Origin: JAHEDH01 sp965364515
Lineage (GTDB): Bacteria > Actinomycetota > Acidimicrobiia > Spongiisociales > ZC4RG35
Direction of reading: 5' to 3'
DNA length: 39,115 nucleotides
Assembly: GCA_965364515.1 (NCBI GenBank)
Contig: CBDTXZ010000004.1
Span: 1-39,115 of the forward strand
How positions within the stretch are numbered: the stretch's first letter is position 1; each line of letters begins with the position of its first letter. Positions 7,107 to 16,244 of this stretch are shown here, piece after piece. The notes beneath the pieces were generated by a model. The model was not told where the DNA came from and did not search any database. It was given only the letters and a program-made list of their open reading frames with translations. Made by a program: the position numbers and the translations under genes.

Positions 7107-10100
7107 ATGGATTCCGTGACAGTCGACGACCTGATCGCCGAGGTCGACCGACTCGCCGAAGACAGAGGCATCGATGAGGCGGATCGGGAGGCGCTGAGAG
7201 CGTTCGCCCGGACCTTCGCATCGCGCGTTCCACCGGTCGTGGAGGAGTCACCCGAGCTGATCCCGGCTCGGATCGTGTCGATGTTCGACTTCATCCTGAC
7301 GAGGGACCGTCCTTCGATCGTGCGGGTGTTCACTCCCGGCGAGGAGACCCACGGCTATGACGTCGGCGCCAGCGTCGTGGAGGTCTGCACGACCGACAGT
7401 CCGTTCCTCCTCGACTCGATCACGAACGAGATCGAGCGTCACGATGTCAAGGTCACCGGTGTCGTGCATCCCGTCATCGGCGTCGAGCGGGGCGACGACG
7501 GACGGCTGGCGGCGATCAGACACGCTCGTCACACGATCAGCCGTGAGTCCGTGGAGCACTACCAACTCGATGCGGTTCTGGATCCGGAGACGATCGCATC
7601 TCTCGAAGCGGGTGTGGGTCGTGTGCTGGAAGATGTCCGTGCGGCGGTGGCCGATTTCCACCAGATGCGGGCGAAGATCGACCGGATGGTCGAGCTGACC
7701 CGGATCGGTGCCTCGGCATACCCGGCGGCCGAGGTCGACGAGGGTGTCGCGTTGCTCCAGTGGCTCGACGACGACAACTTCGTCTTCCTCGGCTACCGCG
7801 AGTACCGCCTGATCGGTGAGGAGGGCCAACGCGCCGTGCAGGTGGTGCCCGATACCGGGCTCGGAATCCTGGCGGACGAGGCGCGTTCGACGGTGCACGA
7901 GCCGATTCCGCTCAGCGAGTTGCCGCCCGACCGTGCTACCCGGTATCTCGAGGGGGACCTGGTGGTCGTGACCAAGACGAATCGCAGATCCCCGGTGCAC
8001 CGTGCGTCCAAGATGGATTACGTCGGTGTTCGCATCATGGGCCCCGACGGCGAGACGGCCGGAGAGGCGCGCATGGTCGGCCTCTTCACCTCGAAGGCCT
8101 ACATGCAGCCTGCCTCCGAGACGCCCATGCTCAGGAGGAAGCTCCACGACATCCTGCTCGCCGAGGATCTGATCGAGGGCTCACACGATCACAAGGCGAT
8201 GATCGAGCTGTTCGAGACCTTCTCGAAACACGACCTGTTCGCGTCGTCGACCGAGGAGCTCAGAGGAGTGCTGAGCGGCCTCCTCCAGCTGCAAGAACGT
8301 GACAACGTCAAGCTCTTCATCCGCCCCGACACCTTGCACCGCAGCGTATCGGTCCTCGTCGCGCTTCCGCGCGACCGGTTCAATGCTGCGCTCAGGCGTG
8401 AGTTGCAGGCGCTCTTCCTCGAGGAGTTCAACGGGACGTCGATCGACTACCACCTCGCTCTCGGGGACGCCGATCCCGCGCAGATCCACTTCACCGTGTG
8501 GGTCCCGGAGGTCACCGACTACGACTTCCATCATCTCGAGTCGGCTGTGGTCGCGCTCACCCGCTCGTGGGAGGAGCGGCTGCTGAACACACTCGCGACG
8601 CGGATCGAGCAGCCAGTGGCGCGAGAGCTCGCGAGGCGCTGGGCCGGGAGGTTCCCGGAGTACTACTCGACATCGACGCCGATCGAGATCGCTGCAACCG
8701 ACATCATTCGCCTCGACGCATTGGAACGGTCCGACGGGACCATGTCCGTCGGGCTCCAGAACGAGAGCGACGGACTCCAGGGCGAACAGCTCACGCGGGT
8801 CGCTCTCTATCGGGCAGGTGGCAAGCAAGCCCTCTCCGAGCTGATTCCCGCTCTCGAAGATCTCGGATTGACGGTCGTCGAGGAGATCCCGAGCCGTATC
8901 GCCGGTCCTGGCGACTACTTCATCCACGACTTCGGCGTTCTGGGCCCGAATGGAACCCAGATCGAGGTGGATCGTTCGAGCGCTCGAATCGTCGAGACGC
9001 TCGAGAGCGTGTGGCGCGATGGCGCAGAGTCCGATGACCTCAATCGTCTGGTGGTCAGCACCTCGCTGGGACCGAAAGAGGTCGACATCCTCCGCGCCTA
9101 CCGCACGTATTGGCGGCGGGTGGCCCCGATCTTCACCCTTGCCTATGTGAACGACACCCTGGCGGCTCATCCCGAGATGTCGGAGCTCCTCGTGGACCTC
9201 TTCGCAGAGCGATTCGATCCGGAACGAGAGGGCGATCGCTATGCGGAGGTCCGCGCCCAGATCCTGGAAGGCCTCGACCTGATCCCTTCGATCGAGGAAG
9301 ATCGGATCATGCGGGCATTCCTCGAGCTGATCGAGGCGACCGTCCGCACGAACTTCTATCAGGGCGGCCGAGCAGCCCTGGCGTTCAAGCTGGCATCGAG
9401 GAACGTCCCCGATGCGCCACTCCCTCATCCGCTGTACGAGATCTTCGTACTGGGCCCGACCGTGGAGGGCATCCATCTCCGCGGCGGCATGGTCGCTCGA
9501 GGCGGGCTGCGTTGGTCGAACCGGCGGGAGGACTATCGGACCGAGGTGCTCGACCTCATGAAGGCGCAGATGACGAAGAATGCAGTCATCGTGCCAACGG
9601 GGGCGAAAGGTGGCTTCGTCCTGCGCAATCCGCCGGATGATCCGACGGCGCTCCGAGCCGAGGTCGAGGCCCAGTATCGGATCTTCATCGGCGCCCTCCT
9701 CGATGTGACAGACAACCGGTTGGAAGGCGAGATCGTCCAGCCCGACCGCGTCCGCGCCCACGACGGTGACGACCCGTACCTCGTGGTGGCGGCTGACAAG
9801 GGCACGGCCACCTTCTCCGACGTTGCGAACTCGATCGCGACCGAACGGGGGTTCTGGCTGGGTGACGCTTTCGCATCGGGTGGATCGACGGGCTACGACC
9901 ACAAGGTGCTCGGCATCACGGCACGCGGGGCCTGGCAGTCGCTGGAGCGACACTTCGCAGAGCTCGGGATCGACCCGTTCGTCGACGAGTTCACCGTGGT
10001 CGGAATCGGTGACATGTCAGGAGACGTCTTCGGGAACGGCCTCCTCGGATCCGACAAGATGCGGCTCGTCGCAGCCTTCGACCATCGACACATCTTCATC

Positions 10101-11879
10101 GACCCCGATCCGGATGCGACGACGTCCCATTCCGAGCGGCGCCGGCTCTTCGAGCTTCCTCGTTCTTCCTGGGACGACTACGACAGGGAGCTGATCTCGA
10201 ACGGTGGTGGCGTGTACGCCAGAACCGAGAAATCCATCGAGATCTCCGATCGCGCTCGCCAGGTGCTCGGGGCGCGTGAGGGCACCTTCACCCCCCACCA
10301 ACTCATCTCTGTGATCTTGAAGGCACCGGTCGACCTCCTGTGGAACGGCGGCATCGGCACCTATGTGAAGGCCGCAGGAGAGACACACCAGCAGGCCGGT
10401 GACCGGACGAATGACCCTGTGAGGGTCGATGGTTCCGATCTTCGGTGTCGGGTCGTCGTCGAAGGCGGCAACCTGGGGCTCACCCAGCGAGCCCGCATCG
10501 AGTTTGCCGAGGCGGGCGGAAAGATCAACACCGATTTCATCGACAACTCCGGTGGGGTCGACTGCTCCGACCGGGAGGTGAACCTCAAGATCCTGCTCGA
10601 CGGTCTCGTTCGGGCCGGAAGCCTCTCAGCCGACGAGCGGAACCGACTCATCGCAGAGGTGTCCGAGGGTGTCGTCGAGCGGATTCTCTCCGACAACTTC
10701 CATCAGGCGCAGGCGATTTCGCGCGAGGTGGTCGCCTCCTCGAGGAGGACCTACGCATACGAGGATCTGATGGTCTCGCTGGAGGATCAGGGAATCCTCG
10801 ATCGCAGCATCGATGCCATGCCCTCGAGCGAAGCGATGGCAGAACGCACCAAGAGCGGAGTCGGTCTGAGCCGTCCCGAGATCGCCGTGCTCCTCGCCAA
10901 CGCCAAACGGAGCATCAGTCAGTCGCTCGTCACCTCGGAGCTCGTGTCGGATCCCTACCTCGTATCCGATGTCATGCGGTACTTCCCCGAGTCGATCTCG
11001 GATCGCTTTGCGGACGAGATCGCACAGCATCCCTTGCGCGCCGAACTCGTCGCAACGCTGCTCGCCGGCGATGTCGTCAACTCCGAAGGTGTCGTGTTCG
11101 TCTCGCGAATCGTGACCCAGACCGGAGCCGAACCGGTCGACGTGGTCAGGGCGTACCGAATCGCTCGCGACCTCACCGCTGCAGACGATCGGTGGGCGGC
11201 GATCGAGTCCATCCACGGTGAGATAGACCAGGACCTCTGGCACAAGCTGATGCGCCACACCGACCGGATGGTCGCATCGGTGACACGCTGGTTCCTCTCG
11301 AACGGTGATGGAGGCAGCATCGGTGAGATCGTCTCACAGAGCCGTCCCATCTTCGAGGAGATGGAGGCGGGAGCGCTCGAATCAGAAGTCACCGGCTGGC
11401 GAGACAGCAGAATCTCCATCATGGGCGAGCTCATCGAGATGGGAGTGCCCGACGACATCGCCCGAAGGCACGCGGTTTCACCGATTCTCAACTACGGGCC
11501 GGACGTCATCGAGATCTCCACCCAGACCGGTCAGAGCCCCATCGACACGCTCCACGCCTTCCTGCAGGTCGGACAGGCCTTCGGACTCGATCGCATCACC
11601 GATTGGGCGAGGTCGAAGCAGATCGACGACCGCTGGGACCGGTGGGCGTTGTGGACGATCGAGGAGGAGCTCCTCACAGTGCGCCGGAGGGCGGTGGAGC
11701 GCGCCTTCACCGATGCACACGGGAAGAGCGGAGTGGATGCCGTCGACGCGTTTCTCGCGTCCCGAGCATCACATGTCGCTCGGCTCGTCAGGTTCATGCG
11801 TCAGATCGACACCTCCGGCGAGGTCGACATGGCCCAGCTCATGGTCTCGATCCGCCAGGTCCGCGCCGCCATCGCGTAG
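7107..11879 (+). CDS. gdh: NAD-specific glutamate dehydrogenase, ~180-kDa class
   Basis: About 1590 aa, the length of the large NAD-GDH class of Streptomyces and mycobacteria, which deaminates L-glutamate to 2-oxoglutarate and ammonia. The N-terminal half carries ACT-like regulatory segments (e.g. TTDSPFLLDSIT near 95). The catalytic core has LMKAQMTKNAVIVPTGAKGGF (lysine of TGAKGG near 834), then the dinucleotide-binding region GIGDMSGDVFGNGLLGS (near 967), LWNGGIGTYVKA (near 1080), and EGGNLGLTQRARIEF followed by NTDFIDNSGGVDCSD (near 1117-1150). ATG 7107 is preceded in frame by GTG 7101 and GTG 7104; with a -10 at 7090-7095 any of them could start a leaderless message. The 3' end is followed at once by hairpin and heptamer sequences. 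In mycobacteria this enzyme is phospho-regulated; that is not visible here. Confidence 0.95.
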   Translation: MDSVTVDDLIAEVDRLAEDRGIDEADREALRAFARTFASRVPPVVEESPELIPARIVSMFDFILTRDRPSIVRVFTPGEETHGYDVGASVVEVCTTDSPFLLDSITNEIERHDVKVTGVVHPVIGVERGDDGRLAAIRHARHTISRESVEHYQLDAVLDPETIASLEAGVGRVLEDVRAAVADFHQMRAKIDRMVELTRIGASAYPAAEVDEGVALLQWLDDDNFVFLGYREYRLIGEEGQRAVQVVPDTGLGILADEARSTVHEPIPLSELPPDRATRYLEGDLVVVTKTNRRSPVHRASKMDYVGVRIMGPDGETAGEARMVGLFTSKAYMQPASETPMLRRKLHDILLAEDLIEGSHDHKAMIELFETFSKHDLFASSTEELRGVLSGLLQLQERDNVKLFIRPDTLHRSVSVLVALPRDRFNAALRRELQALFLEEFNGTSIDYHLALGDADPAQIHFTVWVPEVTDYDFHHLESAVVALTRSWEERLLNTLATRIEQPVARELARRWAGRFPEYYSTSTPIEIAATDIIRLDALERSDGTMSVGLQNESDGLQGEQLTRVALYRAGGKQALSELIPALEDLGLTVVEEIPSRIAGPGDYFIHDFGVLGPNGTQIEVDRSSARIVETLESVWRDGAESDDLNRLVVSTSLGPKEVDILRAYRTYWRRVAPIFTLAYVNDTLAAHPEMSELLVDLFAERFDPEREGDRYAEVRAQILEGLDLIPSIEEDRIMRAFLELIEATVRTNFYQGGRAALAFKLASRNVPDAPLPHPLYEIFVLGPTVEGIHLRGGMVARGGLRWSNRREDYRTEVLDLMKAQMTKNAVIVPTGAKGGFVLRNPPDDPTALRAEVEAQYRIFIGALLDVTDNRLEGEIVQPDRVRAHDGDDPYLVVAADKGTATFSDVANSIATERGFWLGDAFASGGSTGYDHKVLGITARGAWQSLERHFAELGIDPFVDEFTVVGIGDMSGDVFGNGLLGSDKMRLVAAFDHRHIFIDPDPDATTSHSERRRLFELPRSSWDDYDRELISNGGGVYARTEKSIEISDRARQVLGAREGTFTPHQLISVILKAPVDLLWNGGIGTYVKAAGETHQQAGDRTNDPVRVDGSDLRCRVVVEGGNLGLTQRARIEFAEAGGKINTDFIDNSGGVDCSDREVNLKILLDGLVRAGSLSADERNRLIAEVSEGVVERILSDNFHQAQAISREVVASSRRTYAYEDLMVSLEDQGILDRSIDAMPSSEAMAERTKSGVGLSRPEIAVLLANAKRSISQSLVTSELVSDPYLVSDVMRYFPESISDRFADEIAQHPLRAELVATLLAGDVVNSEGVVFVSRIVTQTGAEPVDVVRAYRIARDLTAADDRWAAIESIHGEIDQDLWHKLMRHTDRMVASVTRWFLSNGDGGSIGEIVSQSRPIFEEMEAGALESEVTGWRDSRISIMGELIEMGVPDDIARRHAVSPILNYGPDVIEISTQTGQSPIDTLHAFLQVGQAFGLDRITDWARSKQIDDRWDRWALWTIEEELLTVRRRAVERAFTDAHGKSGVDAVDAFLASRASHVARLVRFMRQIDTSGEVDMAQLMVSIRQVRAAIA

Positions 11880-11924
11880 CTCGGGCTGGCGCCCTCGCGG
11901 CTTTCGGCTGTCGGCTGTCGGCTC
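11880..11924 (+). repeat. 3' element: small hairpin plus TCGGCTG heptamers
   Basis: Directly after the gdh stop comes GGGC-TGGC-GCCC (4-bp stem), then three tandem heptamers TCGGCTG, TCGGCTG and TCGGCTC (11904-11924). The same arrangement, a hairpin with a TGGC loop followed by CTCGGCTGTCGGCTGTC, follows the unrelated gene ending at 28878 on the other strand. This suggests a dispersed element with a possible role in termination or mRNA 3'-end formation. Confidence 0.55.
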
Positions 11925-11986
11925 TGCTGACCGGAGGACCCTTCTCGTTGGAGTTCGACCGGGTGACATCCTCGGTTCGCGTATTC

Positions 11987-12084
11987 ACCGCATGCCGCAT
12001 GCCGCATGCCGCATGCCGCACACCGCAGGCCGCATACCGCAGGCCGCATACCGCACCGCGCATACCGCACACCCCACACCGCAA
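11987..12084 (+). repeat. Degenerate heptamer tandem array (RCCGCAN)
   Basis: Fourteen consecutive 7-nt units with consensus RCCGCAN: units 2-4 are identical GCCGCAT, and ACCGCAN and GCCGCAN then roughly alternate; units 11 and 13 are degraded. It fills much of the gdh-GH13 intergenic region and ends 22 bp before the -10 element of the GH13 gene, so unit number could influence the promoter's -35 side. It lies outside any supported gene. Period 7 is not a multiple of 3. Confidence 0.85.
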
Positions 12085-12106
12085 ACCGACCGAACCGACG
12101 TGCGTC

Positions 12107-12112
12107 TAGCCT
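12107..12112 (+). promoter_or_regulatory. -10 element, leaderless GH13 gene
   Basis: TAGCCT, 8 nt before ATG 12121, with no Shine-Dalgarno between. The -35 position falls at the edge of the heptamer array. Confidence 0.6.
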
Positions 12113-12120
12113 CGCGCCGC

Positions 12121-13737
12121 ATGAGTCGCATCGAACCGTGGTGGCGCACCGCCGCCGTGTATCAGGTCTACATCCGATCGTTCAAGGACGGCAACGGTGA
12201 CGGGACCGGTGACATCGCCGGCCTCCGGTCGAAACTGCCATACCTGCGCGACCTGGGCATCGACGCCGTGTGGATCAACCCCTGGTACACCTCCCCGCTG
12301 CACGACGGGGGCTATGACGTCGCCGACTATCGCAACATCGATCACCGGTTCGGGGATCTCGACGAGGCGACCGAGTTCATCAGCGAAGCCAACGAGCACG
12401 GGATCAGGGTGCTCGTCGACCTCGTCCCCAATCACACGTCCTGGGATCACGAGTGGTTCAAGGCGGCGCTCGCAGCCGGCCCTGGGTCACCGGAGCGGGA
12501 GCGATATCACTTCCTTCCCGGCAGAGGACCCGACGGGTCTCAGCCTCCGAACGACTGGACGGCGACCTTCGGAGGGCCGGCATGGGAGCGGGTTCCGGAT
12601 GGGGAGTGGTACCTGCATCTCTTCGACATCTCTCAGCCCGACCTCGACTGGGAGAACCCCGAGGTCAGAACCGAGTTCCAGTCCATCCTGCGCTTCTGGC
12701 TCGATCGCGGTGCGGCGGGATTTCGCGTCGACGTCGCCCACTCGCTCGTGAAAGCACCTGGATACCCCGATGTCGGCGACGAGGAGAACGAGGAGCGCCT
12801 GCTTGCGAGTGGCCCGTTCAGTCAGCATCCCTTCTGGGATCGACCCGAGCTCCACGAGATCGTTCGAGGCTGGCGCTCCGTCCTCGACGAGTACCCCGGA
12901 ACCATGATGGTCGCCGAGGCGTGGGTCACGGACCTCGAGAGGCTGGCCCAGTACCTCCGTCCGGACGAGTATCACCAGGCCTTCGATTTCGATTTCCTCC
13001 AGGCACCCTGGGGTGCCGAAGAGATGCAGAGAGCCATCGACGAATCGATGGACGCCGTTGGCGGTGTCGGGTCGATCCCCACCTGGGTCCTCTCCAACCA
13101 CGACGTGCCGCGACACGCAACCCGCTACGGCCTGCCGAACGACGTCGAGGCGAGGTCCTGGTTGCTCGATGGGGACCGTTCACTGCTCGACGAGGAGCTC
13201 GGTCAGCGGAGGGCGCGAGCAGCAGCACTCCTCTTGCTCGGCCTTCCCGGATCCGTATACGTCTATCAGGGTGAGGAACTCGGTCTGCCCGAGGTCACGG
13301 AACTGCCAGAGGACGCCCTCGAGGATCCGACTTGGGTGCGGTCGGGTCACACCGAGAAGGGCCGTGATGGCTGCCGGGTGCCGATTCCATGGGCCGTCGA
13401 TGGCGACTCGGCGGGTTTCGGCACGAACGGCTCGTGGCTGCCGCAGCCCGATGGGTGGGCGGAGCGTTCCGTCGAAGCCCAGGCGGGGCGTGATGACTCG
13501 ATGCTCGAGCTGTATCGTGCCGCCCTGAAGCTCCGTCGCGACCACTTGGTCTCGGATCTGGACATCGCATGGCTCGACAGCCCCGAGAACACCCTGATGT
13601 TCGAGCGCGGCTCCGGAGTGCGGTGCATCGTCAACTTCGGTTCCGATCCGGTGCCGATCACCGGTGAGGTGCTGCTCTCGAGTGTCGATCTGAAAGATGG
13701 TGAGCTTCCCCGCGACGCCGCGACCTGGGTGAAGTGA
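12121..13737 (+). CDS. GH13 family alpha-glucosidase (oligo-glucosidase type)
   Basis: 538 aa. The conserved GH13 regions are in order: YQVYIRSFKDGNGDGTGDIAG (about 16-36), VDLVPNH (about 99-105), FRVDVAH with the nucleophile Asp204, MMVAEAW with the acid/base Glu266, and LSNHDVPRH with Asp328. The NGDG.GD loop is typical of alpha-1,4/1,6-glucosidases that attack oligosaccharide non-reducing ends (calcium-free oligo-1,6-glucosidase/sucrose-hydrolase group). There is no signal peptide, so it should be cytoplasmic and act on imported or storage-derived oligosaccharides; exact linkage is not determinable. An in-frame extension back to 11305 lies inside gdh and the repeat array and is rejected. 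It is monocistronic with a convergent GNAT gene. Confidence 0.92.
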   Translation: MSRIEPWWRTAAVYQVYIRSFKDGNGDGTGDIAGLRSKLPYLRDLGIDAVWINPWYTSPLHDGGYDVADYRNIDHRFGDLDEATEFISEANEHGIRVLVDLVPNHTSWDHEWFKAALAAGPGSPERERYHFLPGRGPDGSQPPNDWTATFGGPAWERVPDGEWYLHLFDISQPDLDWENPEVRTEFQSILRFWLDRGAAGFRVDVAHSLVKAPGYPDVGDEENEERLLASGPFSQHPFWDRPELHEIVRGWRSVLDEYPGTMMVAEAWVTDLERLAQYLRPDEYHQAFDFDFLQAPWGAEEMQRAIDESMDAVGGVGSIPTWVLSNHDVPRHATRYGLPNDVEARSWLLDGDRSLLDEELGQRRARAAALLLLGLPGSVYVYQGEELGLPEVTELPEDALEDPTWVRSGHTEKGRDGCRVPIPWAVDGDSAGFGTNGSWLPQPDGWAERSVEAQAGRDDSMLELYRAALKLRRDHLVSDLDIAWLDSPENTLMFERGSGVRCIVNFGSDPVPITGEVLLSSVDLKDGELPRDAATWVK

Positions 13738-13765
13738 GCGGTTGAGACCTGGGACCTCGACGCCC

Positions 13766-14443
13766 TCAGCGTCCCGGATCTTTCGGGAAGATGCCGAGGA
13801 TCTGCCAGCCTCGATCCGGGAAGCCGGATGCGTCGGCCGTGCGGGCGGATGCCTCGTTGAACGGTGAGTGCAGGTAGATCGGAATCGCCCCATCCTCCAG
13901 CACGCGCTCGGCAGCCTGGCTCACGAGCCGCTTCGCCCATCCGCGGTTTCGGTGGGCGTCCTCGGTGACGACCGCGAGCTCGTGGCCCCAGCGATCGTGG
14001 ATCTTTCTTCCCACCCCGGCTGCGATTTCTCCGTCCTCGTAGCCCACCAGCACCTCCCCGTTGAAGGGCTTCAGCCAAGGGAGGACGTCCCGGTGGTCCC
14101 GAGGGAGCCAGATGCCGGGCCGATCGAAGGGAATCGGTTGCTCGGTCCAGCGCAACGTTCCCGCGAAGAAGCGCCAGCCTGGCTTGCCGACGGTGTCGGG
14201 CAGGTCCGGGCCGATCGTGTCGAGTGTGTCTCCGAGTCGGCGGACGGCCTCCACGTGCCGCTCGGGGACCGAGAGGACGGCTCCTTCAGGTGTGGCGACT
14301 CCAGCGACCGGCCGAACGGTGCCGTCCCAACCCGGCTCACTCCGTCGAGGTGACGAGGTGACGATGAGCGTTCCGGGACCATCTGGCGGCCACGCCCCCA
14401 ACCAGGAGGAGAGGTGAGAGGCGAGTCGGCTGGAGACGGGCAT
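13766..14443 (-). CDS. GNAT-family N-acetyltransferase
   Basis: 225 aa. The C-terminal third is a GNAT domain: strand GEVLVGYEDGEIAAGVG (about 130-146), then AVVTEDAHRNRGWAKRLVSQA (about 156-176), where R-N-R-G-W-A is the acetyl-CoA pyrophosphate-binding R/QxxGxG/A motif, and finally YLHSPFNEASARTADASGF, typical of motif B. The N-terminal ~120 residues are less conserved and may be a divergent second GNAT-like half. The acetyl acceptor is unknown. ATG 14443 has CAGACT 7 nt upstream, a weaker version of the -10 hexamers seen at other starts here. Convergent with the GH13 gene. Confidence 0.8.
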   Translation of the reverse strand: MPVSSRLASHLSSWLGAWPPDGPGTLIVTSSPRRSEPGWDGTVRPVAGVATPEGAVLSVPERHVEAVRRLGDTLDTIGPDLPDTVGKPGWRFFAGTLRWTEQPIPFDRPGIWLPRDHRDVLPWLKPFNGEVLVGYEDGEIAAGVGRKIHDRWGHELAVVTEDAHRNRGWAKRLVSQAAERVLEDGAIPIYLHSPFNEASARTADASGFPDRGWQILGIFPKDPGR

Positions 14444-14490
14444 GGCCGCCAGTCTGGTCCGGTGGAGGGAGTTCCGTGCGCGCCACGTCG

Positions 14491-14739
14491 TCAGGCGACG
14501 ACGAGGAAACGCGGCTCGGTGGCGGGTGCCGATCTGAGCGCACGCGATGCCCGAGCCAGCGCACGCAGTCTGGCGGGTTCAGGGGCGGCCGGGTCGGCGA
14601 TGATGCCGGCCACCACGGGCAGGATCCCGGTGCGCACGAGGAGATCGGCGATCTGGCGAAGCTGTGGTTCGGTGCCGTTCAATCCGGCGACGGCGATTCT
14701 CGACTCGAGTTCGTCGAGCATTGCGATGTGATTGGTCAT
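14491..14739 (-). CDS. Small hypothetical protein
   Basis: 82 aa, starting MTNHIAMLDELESRIAVAGLNG; the rest is Ala/Arg/Leu-rich and predicted helical, with no signal or membrane segment I trust. I do not recognise the family. AGGAGG lies 5 nt before ATG 14739, one of the best ribosome-binding sites in the window, which argues it is real. It is divergent from the LysR gene (108 bp apart), the arrangement LysR regulators often have with a target, so it may be LysR-controlled (inference). The downstream GNAT gene follows in the same direction after 47 bp. Confidence 0.6.
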   Translation of the reverse strand: MTNHIAMLDELESRIAVAGLNGTEPQLRQIADLLVRTGILPVVAGIIADPAAPEPARLRALARASRALRSAPATEPRFLVVA

Positions 14740-14778
14740 GTGGACCTCCTTGGACCTTCAACGTATCCCAGAAGGATC

Positions 14779-14793
14779 ATCGTGTATAGCGAT
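14779..14793. promoter_or_regulatory. Candidate LysR operator (T-N11-A palindrome)
   Basis: ATCG-N7-CGAT inverted repeat containing T-N11-A, the LysR-box spacing, in the divergent intergenic region 34-48 nt upstream of the LysR -10 element. One short palindrome is weak evidence. Confidence 0.35.
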
Positions 14794-14835
14794 GAAAACT
14801 AGCCGTTAGCATCAGCAACACTTATCTCAACGTGG

Positions 14836-14841
14836 TATCCT
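14836..14841 (+). promoter_or_regulatory. -10 element, leaderless LysR gene
   Basis: TATCCT, 6 nt before ATG 14848, in an AT-richer intergenic patch. Confidence 0.6.
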
Positions 14842-14847
14842 GACGAC

Positions 14848-15816
14848 ATGACCGTTTCACTCCAACCGGTAGACCTCGATGCCCTCGACGTTCGGCACCT
14901 CCGAGCGCTGGTTGCGGTCGTGGAGCACGGTACGTTTGCCAGAGCGGCGGACGTCCTCGGGTTCACCCAGTCGGCCGTCTCCCAGCAGATCGCCTCGCTC
15001 GAGCGACTCGTCGGTGAGCGAATCTTCGATCGCCCTGGCGGCCCCAGGCCGGTCACCCTCACGTCCGCCGGCCGATTGGCCCTCAAACACGCCGAGCGGA
15101 TTCTCGATCAGGTTCGGCTCTTCGAACGCGACCTCGTCGGTCACCGATCCGGCGCGATCGGGCGAATCGACGTCGGCGTGTTCCAATCGGTTGCCGTCAA
15201 GGTTCTTCCGGCGGTCGTGGGGCGGCTCCTCAAGGAGGCCCAGGCCGACGTCCGGCCTCACGAGTCCAACAACGACAGCGAGACCGTGCGCCGAGTCGAA
15301 TCCGGTGAGCTCGATCTCTGTTTTGTTGCGAGTCCCGTCAGCCCGCCACCGTCGTTCGAACAGATCGAGGTCGTTTCGGACCCCTTCGTGGTGGTTGCGC
15401 CCGCCGAGCACTGCATCGGCGATGTCGTTGCGATGCACTCGCTCGCGGACGTGCCGCTGATCGGTCAACCCGTGTCGGACACCTGCCAGATGAAGATCAG
15501 CGCCGGTCTCATCGATGGGGGTGTGAACCCCGATTACGTGTTCCGCACCAACGACAACGCCGCTCTCCAGTCGATGGTGCGTGAGGGAATGGGCCTCGCC
15601 GTGATGCCACTACTCGGGGTCGACGTCAACGATCCGAAGATCCGGATCCGCCGGCTCGAACCTCCAATTCCGCCCAGAACGATCAGTCTGGTGCTCCCGA
15701 AGGAGCCGTCCCCCATGGTGCGGCGGTTCGCCGATCTGGCCATCGAGGTCTGCCGTGAGGCCGTAGCCGCCGTGTCCAGCGCGTCGGACGTGATCGAAGG
15801 AGGGGAGCCGGCGTGA
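14848..15816 (+). CDS. LysR-family transcriptional regulator
   Basis: 322 aa. The N-terminal winged helix is clear: LRALVAVVEHGTFARAADVLGFTQSAVSQQIASLERLVGERIFDR spans about residues 18-62. A periplasmic-binding-protein-like effector domain follows from about 95 to 305, with the usual RIDVGVFQSV strand and DLCFVASP. The effector is unknown. It likely controls itself and either the divergent 82-aa gene or the flavin protein whose GTG overlaps its own stop (GTGA at 15813-15816). The start is leaderless by the -10 position. Confidence 0.92.
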   Translation: MTVSLQPVDLDALDVRHLRALVAVVEHGTFARAADVLGFTQSAVSQQIASLERLVGERIFDRPGGPRPVTLTSAGRLALKHAERILDQVRLFERDLVGHRSGAIGRIDVGVFQSVAVKVLPAVVGRLLKEAQADVRPHESNNDSETVRRVESGELDLCFVASPVSPPPSFEQIEVVSDPFVVVAPAEHCIGDVVAMHSLADVPLIGQPVSDTCQMKISAGLIDGGVNPDYVFRTNDNAALQSMVREGMGLAVMPLLGVDVNDPKIRIRRLEPPIPPRTISLVLPKEPSPMVRRFADLAIEVCREAVAAVSSASDVIEGGEPA

Positions 15817-16235
15817 AGGTCCACACGGCGATGGAGTTCGCAGGTCGCCATCACAAGGCCGTCCTCGCAACCGTTCGATCGAACGGACTCCCTCAGATGT
15901 CGAACGTCCTGTATTCGACCATCGACGGAGCGGTCTGGGTGTCGATCACCGACGGTCGCGCCAAGACCGCCAACCTGCGTCGTGAACCCCGGGCAGCGCT
16001 CCACGTCACCACCGACGACTTCTCCTCATACGTGGTCATGGAATGCGACGCCGAGCTGTCGCCTGTCGCCGGGCACCCTGATGACGACACGATCGCACAG
16101 CTGCGGCGCCTGTACCGGAATGTCTCTGGCGAGCACCCCGACTGGGACGAATACGACCAGGCGATGATCGACGATCGGCGTCTCGTCCTCAAGATGTTTC
16201 CCGTCCACGCCTACGGGGTGCTCCGCAACGCATAG
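15813..16235 (+). CDS. PPOX-class pyridoxamine 5'-phosphate oxidase-like / F420-type protein
   Basis: 140 aa, a single split-barrel flavin-binding domain. Typical segments are HKAVLATVRSNGLPQMSNVLYS (about 14-35), VWVSITDGRAKTANLRREPRAALHV (about 42-66) and a C-terminal RLVLKMFPVHAYGV. Small actinobacterial proteins of this shape often bind F420, FMN or haem; the cofactor is not predictable from sequence alone. GTG at 15813 overlaps the LysR stop, so it is co-translated with the regulator and probably acts in the same process. Confidence 0.82.
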   Translation: MKVHTAMEFAGRHHKAVLATVRSNGLPQMSNVLYSTIDGAVWVSITDGRAKTANLRREPRAALHVTTDDFSSYVVMECDAELSPVAGHPDDDTIAQLRRLYRNVSGEHPDWDEYDQAMIDDRRLVLKMFPVHAYGVLRNA

Positions 16236-16238
16236 CCT
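16233..16238 (+). promoter_or_regulatory. -10 element, leaderless DSD1-like gene
   Basis: TAGCCT, 6 nt before ATG 16245; its TAG is also the stop codon of the upstream flavin-protein gene. Confidence 0.55.
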
Positions 16239-16244
16239 CGGTGC

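Noticed and set aside
8181..9953. 590-aa open frame on the minus strand
   Set aside because: It lies wholly inside gdh, antisense to strongly conserved motifs; a high-GC shadow frame.
11987..12084. CRISPR-like or coding repeat
   Set aside because: Units are 7 nt with no spacers, and none of the open frames through it has any coding support.
13759..13773. Hairpin GACGC/GCGTC between the GH13 and GNAT genes
   Set aside because: Only a 5-bp stem that includes the GNAT stop codon; not convincing as a terminator.
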